Source: Paraburkholderia sediminicola (GTDB lineage: Bacteria; Pseudomonadota; Gammaproteobacteria; Burkholderiales; Burkholderiaceae). From it: DNA of 64,000 nt. A model generated the notes under the pieces. The model did no database searches and had not been told where the DNA came from. It saw only the letters and a list, made by a program, of their open reading frames with translations. Shown here in pieces: positions 9,091 through 18,217 of this stretch. A program made the translations under genes and the position numbers. Position 1 is the first letter of the stretch. Each line of letters opens with the position of its first letter. The DNA is taken from NCBI RefSeq assembly GCF_902859805.1, contig NZ_CADIKC010000002.1, positions 620,001-684,000 of the forward strand, read 5' to 3'.

Positions 9091-10251
9091 CTACCGCTTG
9101 CGAAACGCATCCAGCGACGTCAACGCGTTGCCGTGAAAATCGAACAGCGTGTTGTTGTCCCACTGATCGCCCGCGCCGACTTTCCATCCGACATTCGGCG
9201 TCGGGATCCATTCCGGCTCCCACCAGAACACACCCTTGCCGTGGCCACCGGGTATCGCCTTCACGATATCCGTCACCGCGCCGATAAATTGCGCCTGGCC
9301 GGCCGGTGTCTGCGGGAAGGTCGTGGAGCCGGTATTGGTCATCGAGTTGGGTTCCGAATCGCCGTCGCTGGTGGTCCACGGATATGCGGTCTCGACCACC
9401 ATCACGTCCTTGCCGTAGCGCGTCGCCATATCGTTCGCATTGTTCTGCAAGTCGCTTAGCGAGCCTTGCCACTGCGGGTAGTACGACAAGCCGATCACAT
9501 CGAACGTGACGCCGCGCTGTACCGCGCTGTCGAACCACCAACGGCTCGTTGCGTTATTGCCGCCGCTATCGAGGTGCAGCATGACCTTGATCCGTTCATC
9601 GACCGATTTGACCGCATCGTGCCCGGCCTTCAGCAGCTGCGCGAGGTTGTCCCACTGGTCGTATTTGCCGAGCGGCCAGAGCATGCCGCCCGTAATTTCG
9701 TTGCCCACCTGAACCCACTCGGGATGCACACCGTCGCGCTTGAGCATCGTGAGCACCTTCGACGTATAGTCGGACAGCAACGCACAGGTTTGCCCGATAT
9801 CCTTGCCGGCCCAGTCGTGAGGCGGATACTGCTTGCCCGGATCGGCCCACCAGTCGCTGTAGTGGAAATCGATCAGTATGCGCATGCCGAGCGCTGCAGC
9901 GCGGCGAGCCAGAACGCGTACATGTTCGGCATTGTTGTAACCGGCGGCTGGACTTTGATCGGCCGGGAAAAAGTTCGGATTGCCAGGGTCGTTCCACACT
10001 TTGATGCGGATCGAGTCAACCCCGTGACTCTTCAGAATGAAGAGACAGTCGAGCGGTACACCGTGCTCGTAAAACTTTGCGCCATTGGCCTCGAGTTCCA
10101 GCAGCGTCGACACGTCCGCCCCTTTCGCAAACCCGCGGCCATGACCGAACAAGCCAGGCTCGCCCGCAACGGCAGGCACGCCGACCGTTGCGCCAACTCC
10201 AGCGGCAGCCCCAGCAGATGCGAGCCATCCGAGCATTTCTCTTCTGTTCAT
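9091..10251 (-). CDS. ganB: Exported endo-beta-1,4-galactanase (GH53)
   Basis: Hydrolyses beta-1,4-galactan side chains of pectin. The 386-residue product begins with NRREMLGW and a long Ala/Gly hydrophobic stretch, a Tat-like signal. GH53 features follow: KGADVSTLLELE near the mature N-terminus, the acid/base Glu185 in QVGNEITGGMLWP, and the nucleophile Glu287 in MVVETAYPW. It ends with the expected tryptophan-rich VFWWEPEWIP segment. It is the last gene of the galactan locus and has its own operator-like palindrome at 10305-10320, about 54 bases before the start, so it can be induced separately from the transporter operon. Released galacto-oligosaccharides would feed the ABC importer. Confidence 0.9.
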   Translation of the reverse strand: MNRREMLGWLASAGAAAGVGATVGVPAVAGEPGLFGHGRGFAKGADVSTLLELEANGAKFYEHGVPLDCLFILKSHGVDSIRIKVWNDPGNPNFFPADQSPAAGYNNAEHVRVLARRAAALGMRILIDFHYSDWWADPGKQYPPHDWAGKDIGQTCALLSDYTSKVLTMLKRDGVHPEWVQVGNEITGGMLWPLGKYDQWDNLAQLLKAGHDAVKSVDERIKVMLHLDSGGNNATSRWWFDSAVQRGVTFDVIGLSYYPQWQGSLSDLQNNANDMATRYGKDVMVVETAYPWTTSDGDSEPNSMTNTGSTTFPQTPAGQAQFIGAVTDIVKAIPGGHGKGVFWWEPEWIPTPNVGWKVGAGDQWDNNTLFDFHGNALTSLDAFRKR

Positions 10252-10304
10252 CTGTCATCCTCCATCGATTGAATGGCGGTTCTTTTAGAGGCCGCCTGTT
10301 CCGG

Positions 10305-10320
10305 GTTGAAGCGCTTAAAT
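10305..10320. promoter_or_regulatory. LacI-type operator upstream of the galactanase gene
   Basis: GTTGAAGCGCTTAAAT is a 16-base palindrome with one or two arm mismatches and a CG centre, typical of LacI-family sites. It shares its right half, GCTTAAAT, with the two sites at 16724-16739 and 16779-16794 near the local LacI-type gene. It is therefore a likely site for that regulator. Confidence 0.68.
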
Positions 10321-10374
10321 TTTTGCCTCCAGTCACGCCTTCTTATGACTTGCCAAACTCATTGACGCGACGGC

Positions 10375-12339
10375 CTACGCGTTTCTCCACACGCAGACGT
10401 CACCGGTTTTCAATTCCGAATGTCCCAGCACGAACGTCGCATTGACTGGCGCCGGCGCTTGCACTGGTTCCGGGCCGAAGTTGAACGCGAAGGTCAGATC
10501 GCCGCGTCGGCGAATGCGCAAGCCGTCAGCCAGCAATTGAGTCTCGACACCGGCATCTTTCGCAGCCCGCTGCAAGACCTCGCGATGCAATGCATGCGAC
10601 AACCAACCCGCCACATAGCGAACCCTTCCGTGCGTGAGAATCGCGGGCCACGTGTCGTCGAATTGCGCGTCGACGGTCGTCTCGCCATTGGCGCGAACGT
10701 GCTCGCGCCAATGCAGCGCAACGCCCTGCGTGTCTCCGATCGAAAGCGCTGGCGTAAGCGTCGGACGCAGCGTTTCGACTTCGAGCACCTGCATCGGCAG
10801 AACGCGCTGCAATGCGCCCGGTGGCAAGCTCGAAGGAATGGCAAAGGCCGTAGTCTTCGAGCCGCTCCTCGGGCCGAAAACCCATTGCGCCGAACTCCGC
10901 TCGATCTGATCGACGAGCGTCTCGTCGATCACGGCAATGCTCGGCACCACCACTAACCGGTACGGCGAAAGATCGGCCTTGCTCGACACGATATCGACGT
11001 CGAGACCGAGTTCACGCAGCGCCTCGTAGTAGTCGAACGCCAGCGTCTGATAGTCGAAGGTTTTGCCATGACGCTGAATCTCGAACATCCACTGCGTCTC
11101 GTAGTCGAACACGACTGCGGTGGCCGCGCGCGCCGGCGCGCCGAGTCCGGCTAGCGCTGCGGACGAAGCAATTTCACGCGCCGCCTGCTGCACTTCGAGG
11201 CCGCCAGGCGACAGTTCGTTGTTCGGCAAGTTGAGACCCGAATGCATCTGTTCCTGCGCATACGGACACTGACGCCAGCGAAAATACGACACCAGTTCCG
11301 CGCCATGTGCGAACGCTTCATAAGCCCACAGCCGGACCATGCCCTTCGCGGGTACCGGGTTCCACGGCGCCCAGTTCACCGGCCCGGCCTGTTGCTCCAT
11401 CACCCAGAAACGGCCGGCGCCTATCGCGCGGTAGCGGTCGTGATCGAACGCGGAGACGTCGGGATGCGCGGTACGTGCGTAACGTGCTTTCTGTTCCTCC
11501 GGCAGAGCGATCGATTCCGTGCGCGCGATCGGATAGCTGTCCCACGCCGCCACGTCGAGCGCATTGTCTTCGGCGAAACGGTAATGGTCGAAGGTCGTGA
11601 AGAAGCCCATGAAGTTGTGCAGCAGATCCGCCTTGGGCGCATGCTGACGCAGCACGTCGATCTGCTCGCGATGAAAGCTCGCCACCTCATCCGACATGAA
11701 GCGGCGGAAGTCGAGCAGATGAATCGGATTGGCGTCCGTAGGCGTGCGGTTCGGCAGACCGATCGTATCGAACGACAGATACTCCATGCTCCAGAACACA
11801 TTGCCCCACGCATCGTTCAGCGCCTCAACGCGCTCGTAGCGACGCTGCAACCACGTCTGAAAGCGCGCCAGCGCCGCGCCCGAATAGCTCGGCACGGTCT
11901 CGTGGCAGCCGAGTTCGTTATCGGTCTGCCACGCAACGATAGACGGATGCCGCCCATAGCGCTCCACCATCGCAGTGACAATGCGTACGCACTCACGCCG
12001 ATAGGTTTCGCTGGAAATATCGTAGTGGCGACGCGAGCCGAAATTCCAGCGCACGCCGTCCGCACGCACCGGCAACACGTCCGGGTGCGCATCGATCAGC
12101 CACTTCGGCGGCGACGCGGTCGGTGTGCCCAGCACGAGTTTCAGTCCTGCAGAGGCCAGCGTCTCGACGGCTTCATCGAGCCAGCCCCAGGCGAATTCGC
12201 CGGCGCGTGGTTCCATCCGGCTCCATGCGAATTCAGCGATCCGCACATGTGTGATGCCGAGCTCGACCATACGTTTCGCGTCGTCGGCCCACATCGAGCG
12301 CGGCCATTGTTCGGGGTAGTAGCAAACACCAAGTTGCAT
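10375..12339 (-). CDS. ganA: Beta-galactosidase, GH42
   Basis: Cytoplasmic enzyme that releases galactose from imported galacto-oligosaccharides. The 654-residue protein opens with the GH42 signature QLGVCYYPEQWP, has the acid/base Glu142 (WQTDNELGCH) and the nucleophile Glu315 (WVMEQQAGPVNW), and a C-terminal trimerisation and beta-sandwich region. There is no signal peptide, so it acts after transport. It follows the permease gene by 37 bases in the same operon. The combination with GH53 and an oligosaccharide importer is the standard ganA/ganB pairing and argues for galactan rather than lactose as the substrate. Confidence 0.9.
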   Translation of the reverse strand: MQLGVCYYPEQWPRSMWADDAKRMVELGITHVRIAEFAWSRMEPRAGEFAWGWLDEAVETLASAGLKLVLGTPTASPPKWLIDAHPDVLPVRADGVRWNFGSRRHYDISSETYRRECVRIVTAMVERYGRHPSIVAWQTDNELGCHETVPSYSGAALARFQTWLQRRYERVEALNDAWGNVFWSMEYLSFDTIGLPNRTPTDANPIHLLDFRRFMSDEVASFHREQIDVLRQHAPKADLLHNFMGFFTTFDHYRFAEDNALDVAAWDSYPIARTESIALPEEQKARYARTAHPDVSAFDHDRYRAIGAGRFWVMEQQAGPVNWAPWNPVPAKGMVRLWAYEAFAHGAELVSYFRWRQCPYAQEQMHSGLNLPNNELSPGGLEVQQAAREIASSAALAGLGAPARAATAVVFDYETQWMFEIQRHGKTFDYQTLAFDYYEALRELGLDVDIVSSKADLSPYRLVVVPSIAVIDETLVDQIERSSAQWVFGPRSGSKTTAFAIPSSLPPGALQRVLPMQVLEVETLRPTLTPALSIGDTQGVALHWREHVRANGETTVDAQFDDTWPAILTHGRVRYVAGWLSHALHREVLQRAAKDAGVETQLLADGLRIRRRGDLTFAFNFGPEPVQAPAPVNATFVLGHSELKTGDVCVWRNA

Positions 12340-12376
12340 GAGAGAGTCTCTTTGTTAAATGACGGCAAACGGGCGA

Positions 12377-13228
12377 TCAGCCCTTGCTTGCGCCGAAAGT
12401 CAGGCCGGCGACGAAATGCTTTTGCATCAGGAAGAACATCAGCACGGAGGGCAAAGCGGCGAGTACCGAGCCGGCGGCAACCAGATTCCATGCCGTCGTC
12501 CACTGGCCTTTAAGCGCGGCAACGCCCACGGTGATCGGTGCAGCCTCATCGCCTTGCGTGAGGCACAGCGCCCAGAAGTAGTCGTTCCAGACAAACGTGA
12601 ATACGAGGATGCCTAGCGCGGCAAGCGCGGGACGAATCAGCGGCAGCACGATGCGCCAGTAGATCGTCCATTCGCTCGCCCCTTCCACGCGCGCCGCCTC
12701 AATCATCTCGAACGGCAATTGCTTGATGAAGTTGCGCAGAAACAGCGTGCAAAAGCCGGTCTGAAACGACACGTGAAAAATCACCAGCGCCCACACACTG
12801 TTGAAGAGGCCCACTTTCAGCGCCATGTCGCGCACCGGGATCATCAGAATCTGGATCGGTACGAAGTTGCCGGCCACAAAGGCGAACAACACAGCGGTAT
12901 TGCCCGGGAACCGGTAGGTTGCCAAAGCAAAACCCGCCATCGAAGCGAGGACGATCGCGCCGATCACCGAAGGCACCGTAATCAGCACACTATTGGCGAA
13001 GTAATGAAGCATCGGCGTTTGCGTGAGTGCCGTGCCGTAGTTTTCGATTAACGCAAAATGCCTGGGCCAGCCCCAGTAGTCGCCTTGCGACAACTCGTCC
13101 GAAGATCGGATCGACGTGACGAGCACAGCCAGCATCGGCAGCAGCCATATCAGCAGCGCAAGCGGCAGCGACGCTTTGTACAGCGTGCGGTTGAGCGGTT
13201 TCCAGCGTTCGACGGGAAGCGGATACAT
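12377..13228 (-). CDS. Sugar ABC transporter permease, MalG type
   Basis: Inner-membrane permease of 283 residues with six predicted helices and the MalG/CUT1 coupling loop EAARVEGASEWTIYWRIVLP. The start at 13228 (MYPLPVERW) is chosen because it lies 19 bases after the stop of the preceding permease gene; an upstream in-frame start would overlap that gene by about 75 bases. It pairs with the MalF-type permease and the MalK-type ATPase of the same operon to import galacto-oligosaccharides. Confidence 0.9.
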   Translation of the reverse strand: MYPLPVERWKPLNRTLYKASLPLALLIWLLPMLAVLVTSIRSSDELSQGDYWGWPRHFALIENYGTALTQTPMLHYFANSVLITVPSVIGAIVLASMAGFALATYRFPGNTAVLFAFVAGNFVPIQILMIPVRDMALKVGLFNSVWALVIFHVSFQTGFCTLFLRNFIKQLPFEMIEAARVEGASEWTIYWRIVLPLIRPALAALGILVFTFVWNDYFWALCLTQGDEAAPITVGVAALKGQWTTAWNLVAAGSVLAALPSVLMFFLMQKHFVAGLTFGASKG

Positions 13229-13247
13229 GACGCGTGACTCCTGGAAA

Positions 13248-14153
13248 TCAGTGTTCTTCGCGCAGCATGCGGCGCAGATGGAACACGATGTAGACGAGCA
13301 TGATGGCGAACAGCACAACGGCAATCGCCGCGGAATAGCCTTCGCGGTAGTACTTGATCGCCTGGTCGTACATGTAATAGGCGAGCACGGTCGAGCTATC
13401 GAAGGGACCGCCGCCGCTCATCACCGCAATCAGGTCGAAGCTGCGCAGCGCGCCGATCACGGTCAGCACGACTGCCATGAATGTGGCGGGCCGCAGTTGC
13501 GGAAGGATCACGTGCCAGAGCAGACGCACGCCTTTCGCACCCTCCATGCGCGCCGCCTCGACCACTTCGGGATTGATGCCTGTGAGCCCGGTCAGATACA
13601 GCACCATGCAGAACGGCGTTTGCGGCCACAGCGCGGCGAAGATGATGCCGAAGGTGACGGTATGTGCATCGCCGAGCACCGGAATGCCGTGACCGACGAT
13701 CAGACGCAGCAAGCCGAAGCCGGGATCGTAAAACCAGCTGAACACGAGCCCGACCACCACGCCCGACAGCACGAACGGCGCGAAAAACAGCGACTTCACG
13801 ACCCGCATGCCACGGATATGCTGGTTCAGATACAACGCAAACAACAGTCCGAGCGGCGGCGCCAGCAGGAATAGCGCGAGCCAGATCAGGTTGTTCTTAA
13901 GCGCCGTATAGAAGGTGTCCGCATGAAACAGTTCAATGTAGTTATCGAAGCCCGCGAACGTCTTCGGCGTCATGCCGTCCCAGTTGTAAAAGCTGAGCGA
14001 AATACTGCTGATGATCGGATAGATCACGCACAGGCAAAACAACACACAGCCCGGCAGCAGAAAGAAAAGCGCCGCGCGGTGCTGGTGACGGCGCGTCGTA
14101 GAGACGTGCCGGTGCCGCGCCGCGGGTAGGCGGCGCGCTGCGGAATGAGACAT
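13248..14153 (-). CDS. Sugar ABC transporter permease, MalF type
   Basis: Inner-membrane permease of 301 residues with the coupling loop EAARMEGAKGVRLLWHVILP that contacts the ATPase. The Arg/His-rich N-terminal 25 residues are cytoplasmic, followed by the first helix. It is located between the binding-protein gene (75-base gap) and the MalG-type permease gene (19-base gap). Function follows from the operon: galacto-oligosaccharide import. Confidence 0.9.
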   Translation of the reverse strand: MSHSAARRLPAARHRHVSTTRRHQHRAALFFLLPGCVLFCLCVIYPIISSISLSFYNWDGMTPKTFAGFDNYIELFHADTFYTALKNNLIWLALFLLAPPLGLLFALYLNQHIRGMRVVKSLFFAPFVLSGVVVGLVFSWFYDPGFGLLRLIVGHGIPVLGDAHTVTFGIIFAALWPQTPFCMVLYLTGLTGINPEVVEAARMEGAKGVRLLWHVILPQLRPATFMAVVLTVIGALRSFDLIAVMSGGGPFDSSTVLAYYMYDQAIKYYREGYSAAIAVVLFAIMLVYIVFHLRRMLREEH

Positions 14154-14228
14154 GATCGGGCCTGGTCGAAAATCGAAGGAGATCGAAGGCGAGCGCCAGC
14201 GCTTGCTGCCCTGCTGGCGCGCCGGAGC

Positions 14229-15482
14229 TTACTTCTTGTAGATGCGCTTGCGGGTCGCTTCGAGGCGCACGAGCACGGCGTCGAGTTGCGACGGATCGCT
14301 GTAGAACTGCTGCATCGCTTTCATGCCTTCGTCGGCCATTTCCTTCTGCATGTCGCGATCGTAGAACTGCGCGATGCCGCCCTTCGTGTTGGAAAGCGTC
14401 TGGAAGCCGACCTTGGAAATCTCGTCGTCAGGTTCCGCTGCCTGGCTGTTCGAAGGCAACGTCCCCCAACCCTTCGCGAGATCGGCGTTGATCTGCGGCT
14501 GTTCCATGAAGGCAAGCAGTCTGCGGGCATCGGCCTTGTTCTTCGCCTTCGCCGGAATCAGCAGCACGTTGACCGGACCGTCTTCGGCCATCGGCACGTT
14601 CGCGTCGATCACCGGGAAGCGGAAGAAACCGGTCTGCGGCTTGACCGATGGCGGAATGCTCGCCGAGAAGAACGTGCCCATCAGCATCATCGAGGCCTTG
14701 CCGTTCACGAGGAACGGGGCAATCGAATCGAGGTCGTAAGAAAGCGCGTTGTCGATGAAGTAGTGATCGTCGATCAGCGTTTTCCACGCGGTGTAGACCT
14801 TTTTGACGCGTGCATCGGTGTAGGGAATTTCACCGGCCATCAACTGCTGGTGGAATGCGTTGCCGTTGATGCGCAGGTCGAGATAATCGAACCACGCGGC
14901 AAGCGTCCAGCTATCGCGCGCCGCAACGGCGATCGGTGCAACGCCGCTGGCCTTCAGCTTCTTGCAGGCGTCGAGAAATTCATCCCACGTTTTCGGTTCG
15001 CCTTTGATGCCGGCCTTCTCGAACAGATCCTTGCGATAGAAGAAGCCGTAGGCGTCGTAACCGAGCGGCGCGGCGTACTGCTTGCCCTTATACGTCGAGG
15101 CGTCCTTCACCGACGCATACTGCTGCGACCAGCCGTTCTTGCTCCAGTCCGACGACAGGTCTTCCAGCAAGCCGCGTTGCGCGTAGTACGCCATGCGCTC
15201 ACCGTCGTGCCACGACACGACATCTGGCGGATCGGTGGCGAGCCAGCCGCCCATCTGCACCTTGTACGCTTCCTCGCTGACGTAGGTCACCTTGAGGTCG
15301 ACGTCGGGATTGGCTTTCTTGAACTTGTCGAACGCGTCCTGCCACGTCGAGCGCTGATTACCGCGCGCCGATACGTTGACGCTCAGCGTGGCCGCGTCAG
15401 CCGCGGTGGCGCAGAGTGTGCCTGCAACCAGAGCGGCTGCAACCGACGCGTATGCCAGACGGCGAAGGCGAAGAGAAATCAT
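14229..15482 (-). CDS. Periplasmic sugar-binding protein (CUT1 family)
   Basis: Solute-binding lipid-free protein of 417 residues with a Sec signal (about 30 residues, cut after ADAA). The mature part has the family 1 extracellular binding pattern, including FKKANPDVDLKV, VVSWHDGERMAYYAQRG, YDAYGFFYRKDLFEKAG and PKTWDEFLDACKKLKA. It delivers substrate to the two permeases encoded next. Given the GH53 and GH42 genes, beta-1,4-galacto-oligosaccharides are the expected ligand; the sequence alone does not prove this. Confidence 0.9.
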   Translation of the reverse strand: MISLRLRRLAYASVAAALVAGTLCATAADAATLSVNVSARGNQRSTWQDAFDKFKKANPDVDLKVTYVSEEAYKVQMGGWLATDPPDVVSWHDGERMAYYAQRGLLEDLSSDWSKNGWSQQYASVKDASTYKGKQYAAPLGYDAYGFFYRKDLFEKAGIKGEPKTWDEFLDACKKLKASGVAPIAVAARDSWTLAAWFDYLDLRINGNAFHQQLMAGEIPYTDARVKKVYTAWKTLIDDHYFIDNALSYDLDSIAPFLVNGKASMMLMGTFFSASIPPSVKPQTGFFRFPVIDANVPMAEDGPVNVLLIPAKAKNKADARRLLAFMEQPQINADLAKGWGTLPSNSQAAEPDDEISKVGFQTLSNTKGGIAQFYDRDMQKEMADEGMKAMQQFYSDPSQLDAVLVRLEATRKRIYKK

Positions 15483-15568
15483 CTTATGTCTCCTTGACTA
15501 CCTTGTTGGCTGACAGCGGCTCGCTGCCAGACGATGTACCCGCTCTTTGGCGGAATAGGGTTTTCCGG

Positions 15569-16708
15569 TCAAGCGGCAACCCGCTCGGGCTCGAACGCGC
15601 TGCGCCGCAGTGCAACGCCGTCCGCATCGAACAGATGACATGCGGCAGGCGGAACGTGAATGCAGATGCGCTCGCCCGAACCGATCGGCGTATCGCCCGC
15701 AGCCTTGGCGATGAGCGTGCCTCCCGCGTGATCCGCGTGGATATAGCTGTGCTCGCCGAGCCGTTCCGATAGCACCGTGACGCATTGAATGGATTGCTCG
15801 TCGCCAGAGAGGCAGAGATGTTCCGGGCGCACGCCGAGCGTGACGGGTTGGCCGCGCTGAAGACGCTGGCCATCGACGTGAGCGACCAGCCGTTCGCCGC
15901 TTTCCGTCAGCGTGACGGCCACCTTGCCCGCTTCGATCGAATCGACCACGGCATCGATGAAATTCATTCGCGGCGAACCAATAAAGCCCGCCACAAAGCG
16001 CGACTTGGGATGGTGATACAACTCGAGCGGCGCGCCGCTCTGCGCGATGCTGCCGAAGCGTTCGGCGTCCGCTCCTGCGTGCAGCAACACGATTCTGTCG
16101 GCAAGGGTCATCGCCTCGACCTGATCGTGGGTCACATAGACCACGCTCGCGTTCACGAAGCGCTGGTGCAGGCGGGCGATTTCGACACGCGTCTGGCCGC
16201 GCAATGCCGCGTCGAGATTCGACAGCGGTTCGTCGAACAGGAACACGCCGGGTTCGCGCACGATCGCCCGGCCAATGGCAACACGCTGCCGCTGCCCGCC
16301 CGAAAGCGCTTTCGGATAACGGTCGAGGAAAGCGTCCAGTTGCAGAACGCGCGCGGCTTCGCGCACCTTCCGGTCGATCACGTCCTTGGGTTGCTTCGCG
16401 AGTTTCAGGCCGAACGCCATGTTGTCGAACACGGTCATGTGCGGAAACAGCGCGTAACTCTGGAACACCATCGCCACGCCGCGCCCGGCGGCGGGCACAT
16501 CGTTCATCAGGCGGCCGCCGATATGCAGCTCGCCTTCGCTCAGGTCTTCGAGACCGGCGATCATTCTCAGCAGGGTCGACTTGCCGCAACCCGATGGCCC
16601 CAGAAAAACGCAGAACTCATGCTGCGCAATCTCGAGATTCACGCGCCGGATCACCGGCGGATGGTCACCGTACGACTTCTGCACGTTCGTAAGACGAATC
16701 GTAGCCAT
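15569..16708 (-). CDS. MalK/UgpC-type ABC transporter ATPase
   Basis: Energises the galacto-oligosaccharide importer. The 379-residue protein has Walker A GPSGCGKST, signature LSGGQRQRVAIGRA, Walker B with FLFDEPLSNLD, the H-loop VTHDQ, and a C-terminal TOBE/regulatory domain with GVRPEHL. The start at 16708 (MATIRLTNV) follows the purine-rich GAGGAGG at about 16713-16719; a longer frame upstream crosses the operator and is rejected. It is the first gene of the operon, behind two palindromic operators. Confidence 0.9.
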   Translation of the reverse strand: MATIRLTNVQKSYGDHPPVIRRVNLEIAQHEFCVFLGPSGCGKSTLLRMIAGLEDLSEGELHIGGRLMNDVPAAGRGVAMVFQSYALFPHMTVFDNMAFGLKLAKQPKDVIDRKVREAARVLQLDAFLDRYPKALSGGQRQRVAIGRAIVREPGVFLFDEPLSNLDAALRGQTRVEIARLHQRFVNASVVYVTHDQVEAMTLADRIVLLHAGADAERFGSIAQSGAPLELYHHPKSRFVAGFIGSPRMNFIDAVVDSIEAGKVAVTLTESGERLVAHVDGQRLQRGQPVTLGVRPEHLCLSGDEQSIQCVTVLSERLGEHSYIHADHAGGTLIAKAAGDTPIGSGERICIHVPPAACHLFDADGVALRRSAFEPERVAA

Positions 16709-16723
16709 GCTGTTGCCTCCTCG

Positions 16724-16739
16724 ATTTAACCGCTTAAAT
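16724..16739. promoter_or_regulatory. LacI-type operator O1 of the galactan operon
   Basis: ATTTAACCGCTTAAAT is a near-perfect palindrome around CG. It lies 16 bases upstream of the first operon gene, overlapping the leader, so bound repressor would block transcription. Same core as 16779-16794 and 10305-10320. Confidence 0.75.
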
Positions 16740-16778
16740 TTTTGTGAAAAATAAACGGCCAGCTCTTGTGCAGCAGGC

Positions 16779-16794
16779 ATTTAATCGCTTAAAT
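16779..16794. promoter_or_regulatory. LacI-type operator O2 of the galactan operon
   Basis: ATTTAATCGCTTAAAT is centred 55 bases from O1, which is about five helical turns. Two in-phase sites suggest cooperative binding or a small loop. It lies 120 bases before the divergent regulator gene and could also autoregulate it. Confidence 0.75.
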
Positions 16795-16913
16795 TCGAGT
16801 TCGAAGGGAAAAGCCATGGTGATGTCTCCTTTGGTGTTTTCCAGCAAGTTATCAACGTCGCCGGTTGCTTGCAACATTTGAATCGCGCTCCCTGAATATG
16901 GGATAAACAGAAC

Positions 16914-17930
16914 ATGGTCACTCTTTCCGAAGTCGCAAAGCGCGCACACGTCACCGCCGCCACCGTTTCCAACGTCCTGCGCAACCGCGAGAAGGTCCGC
17001 CCGGAGACGGCCGAACGCGTGTTGAAGGCCATCGCCGATCTCGGCTACCGGCCCAACCTGAACGCGCGCGCGCTGGCAGAGGGCCGGTCGTCGACTTTGG
17101 CCTTGATGCTGTCGAACATCTCGAACCCGTTCTACCCCGAGTTCGTGTTGGCCGCCGAGCGGGCGGCACGCAAAGCGGGATACTTCCTAATGGTTTGCAA
17201 TACTGACGATGATGCGGAGGTCGGCCGTGCGTATCTGAACCAGATCGCCGGCACACTCGCGGACGGTGTCCTCGTGATGAACACGGACATCAAGTTCAAC
17301 GAATTGTGCGCGTCGGCCACGCATAGCGCACCGATCTTGCTGGCGATGTGGGAACACCCTGAGGCGCCGCCTGCGCTGCCCTGCATCGCCGTGGATTTTG
17401 CGCATGCGGGTGCGCTTGCCGCACAGCATCTGCTCGAACTGGGGCATCGCGAGATCGGCCTGCTTATCGGCGACGGGTGCGGCGGCTTGCAGGATGCGCG
17501 CTCCAACGGATTTCGCGCGGTGATGCGCGAAGCTGGAATCGAAACAGACGCTGCCGCGGTGCTGCAAATCCGCGACTCGATCGACGCCGGCTACGCGGCC
17601 TGCATGCAGTTGATGGCGAGCTGCTCTCACCTCACCGCAATTTTCGCGACCAACGATCTGCTCGCGATCGGCGCGGCACAGGCGTTGATCACGCTTGGCC
17701 GCGCCGTGCCGAACGATGTGTCGGTCATCGGCATCACGGACATTCAACTGGCGCACCAGGTGCATCCTGCGTTGACGACGGTCGCGATCCAGACGTCGAC
17801 CGTCGCGGAGTTGTCGATCGAGAGTCTAATCCGGCTGATCCAGACGCCCGAACAGCAACCGTCGATGGTGCTCGCGCCGCCGCCGCAACTCGTTGTGCGG
17901 GCGTCGACGGGACCGCGGCGCATGAATTGA
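16914..17930 (+). CDS. ganR: LacI-family regulator of the galactan locus
   Basis: Repressor of 338 residues. The N-terminal helix-turn-helix and hinge are clear (TLSEVAKRAHVTAATVSNVL, then RPNLNARALA), followed by a periplasmic-binding-like sensor domain. It is transcribed away from the galactan operon across a 205-base gap holding two palindromic operators, and a third copy precedes the galactanase gene. The inducer is probably galactobiose or a related oligosaccharide, by analogy with GanR. The symbol is by function and neighbourhood, not by close sequence comparison. Confidence 0.83.
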   Translation: MVTLSEVAKRAHVTAATVSNVLRNREKVRPETAERVLKAIADLGYRPNLNARALAEGRSSTLALMLSNISNPFYPEFVLAAERAARKAGYFLMVCNTDDDAEVGRAYLNQIAGTLADGVLVMNTDIKFNELCASATHSAPILLAMWEHPEAPPALPCIAVDFAHAGALAAQHLLELGHREIGLLIGDGCGGLQDARSNGFRAVMREAGIETDAAAVLQIRDSIDAGYAACMQLMASCSHLTAIFATNDLLAIGAAQALITLGRAVPNDVSVIGITDIQLAHQVHPALTTVAIQTSTVAELSIESLIRLIQTPEQQPSMVLAPPPQLVVRASTGPRRMN

Positions 17931-18217
17931 GGCGCGAGCCTGCGCGTACCGCAGACCGCCCATCACGGCCATCGCCAGCCGCCACGTTTCGCGGCGCAGC
18001 GCGCTTCACCCCACATTCAGCAGAAAATGCTGTGGCGGCGCAAAAAAAACGCTCCGCGTATGGTCAAGGGCCCCATGTGATGATTTCTTTGACTGCGGCG
18101 TACGCGTAGGATCAACGTGTTAATCGCCCGCAATCGACCGAGTGCGCGCGGCCGCGCCGCCGCATCGATGACTCGCCCTCGCTTCATCATCCAGGGCAAC
18201 CCGAAGGAGCAACCCCG

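Noticed and set aside
13116..15497. Long plus-strand frames opposite the ABC transporter genes
   Set aside because: They are antisense shadows of clearly conserved permease and binding-protein genes, rich in Arg/His as expected for antisense of high-GC codons.
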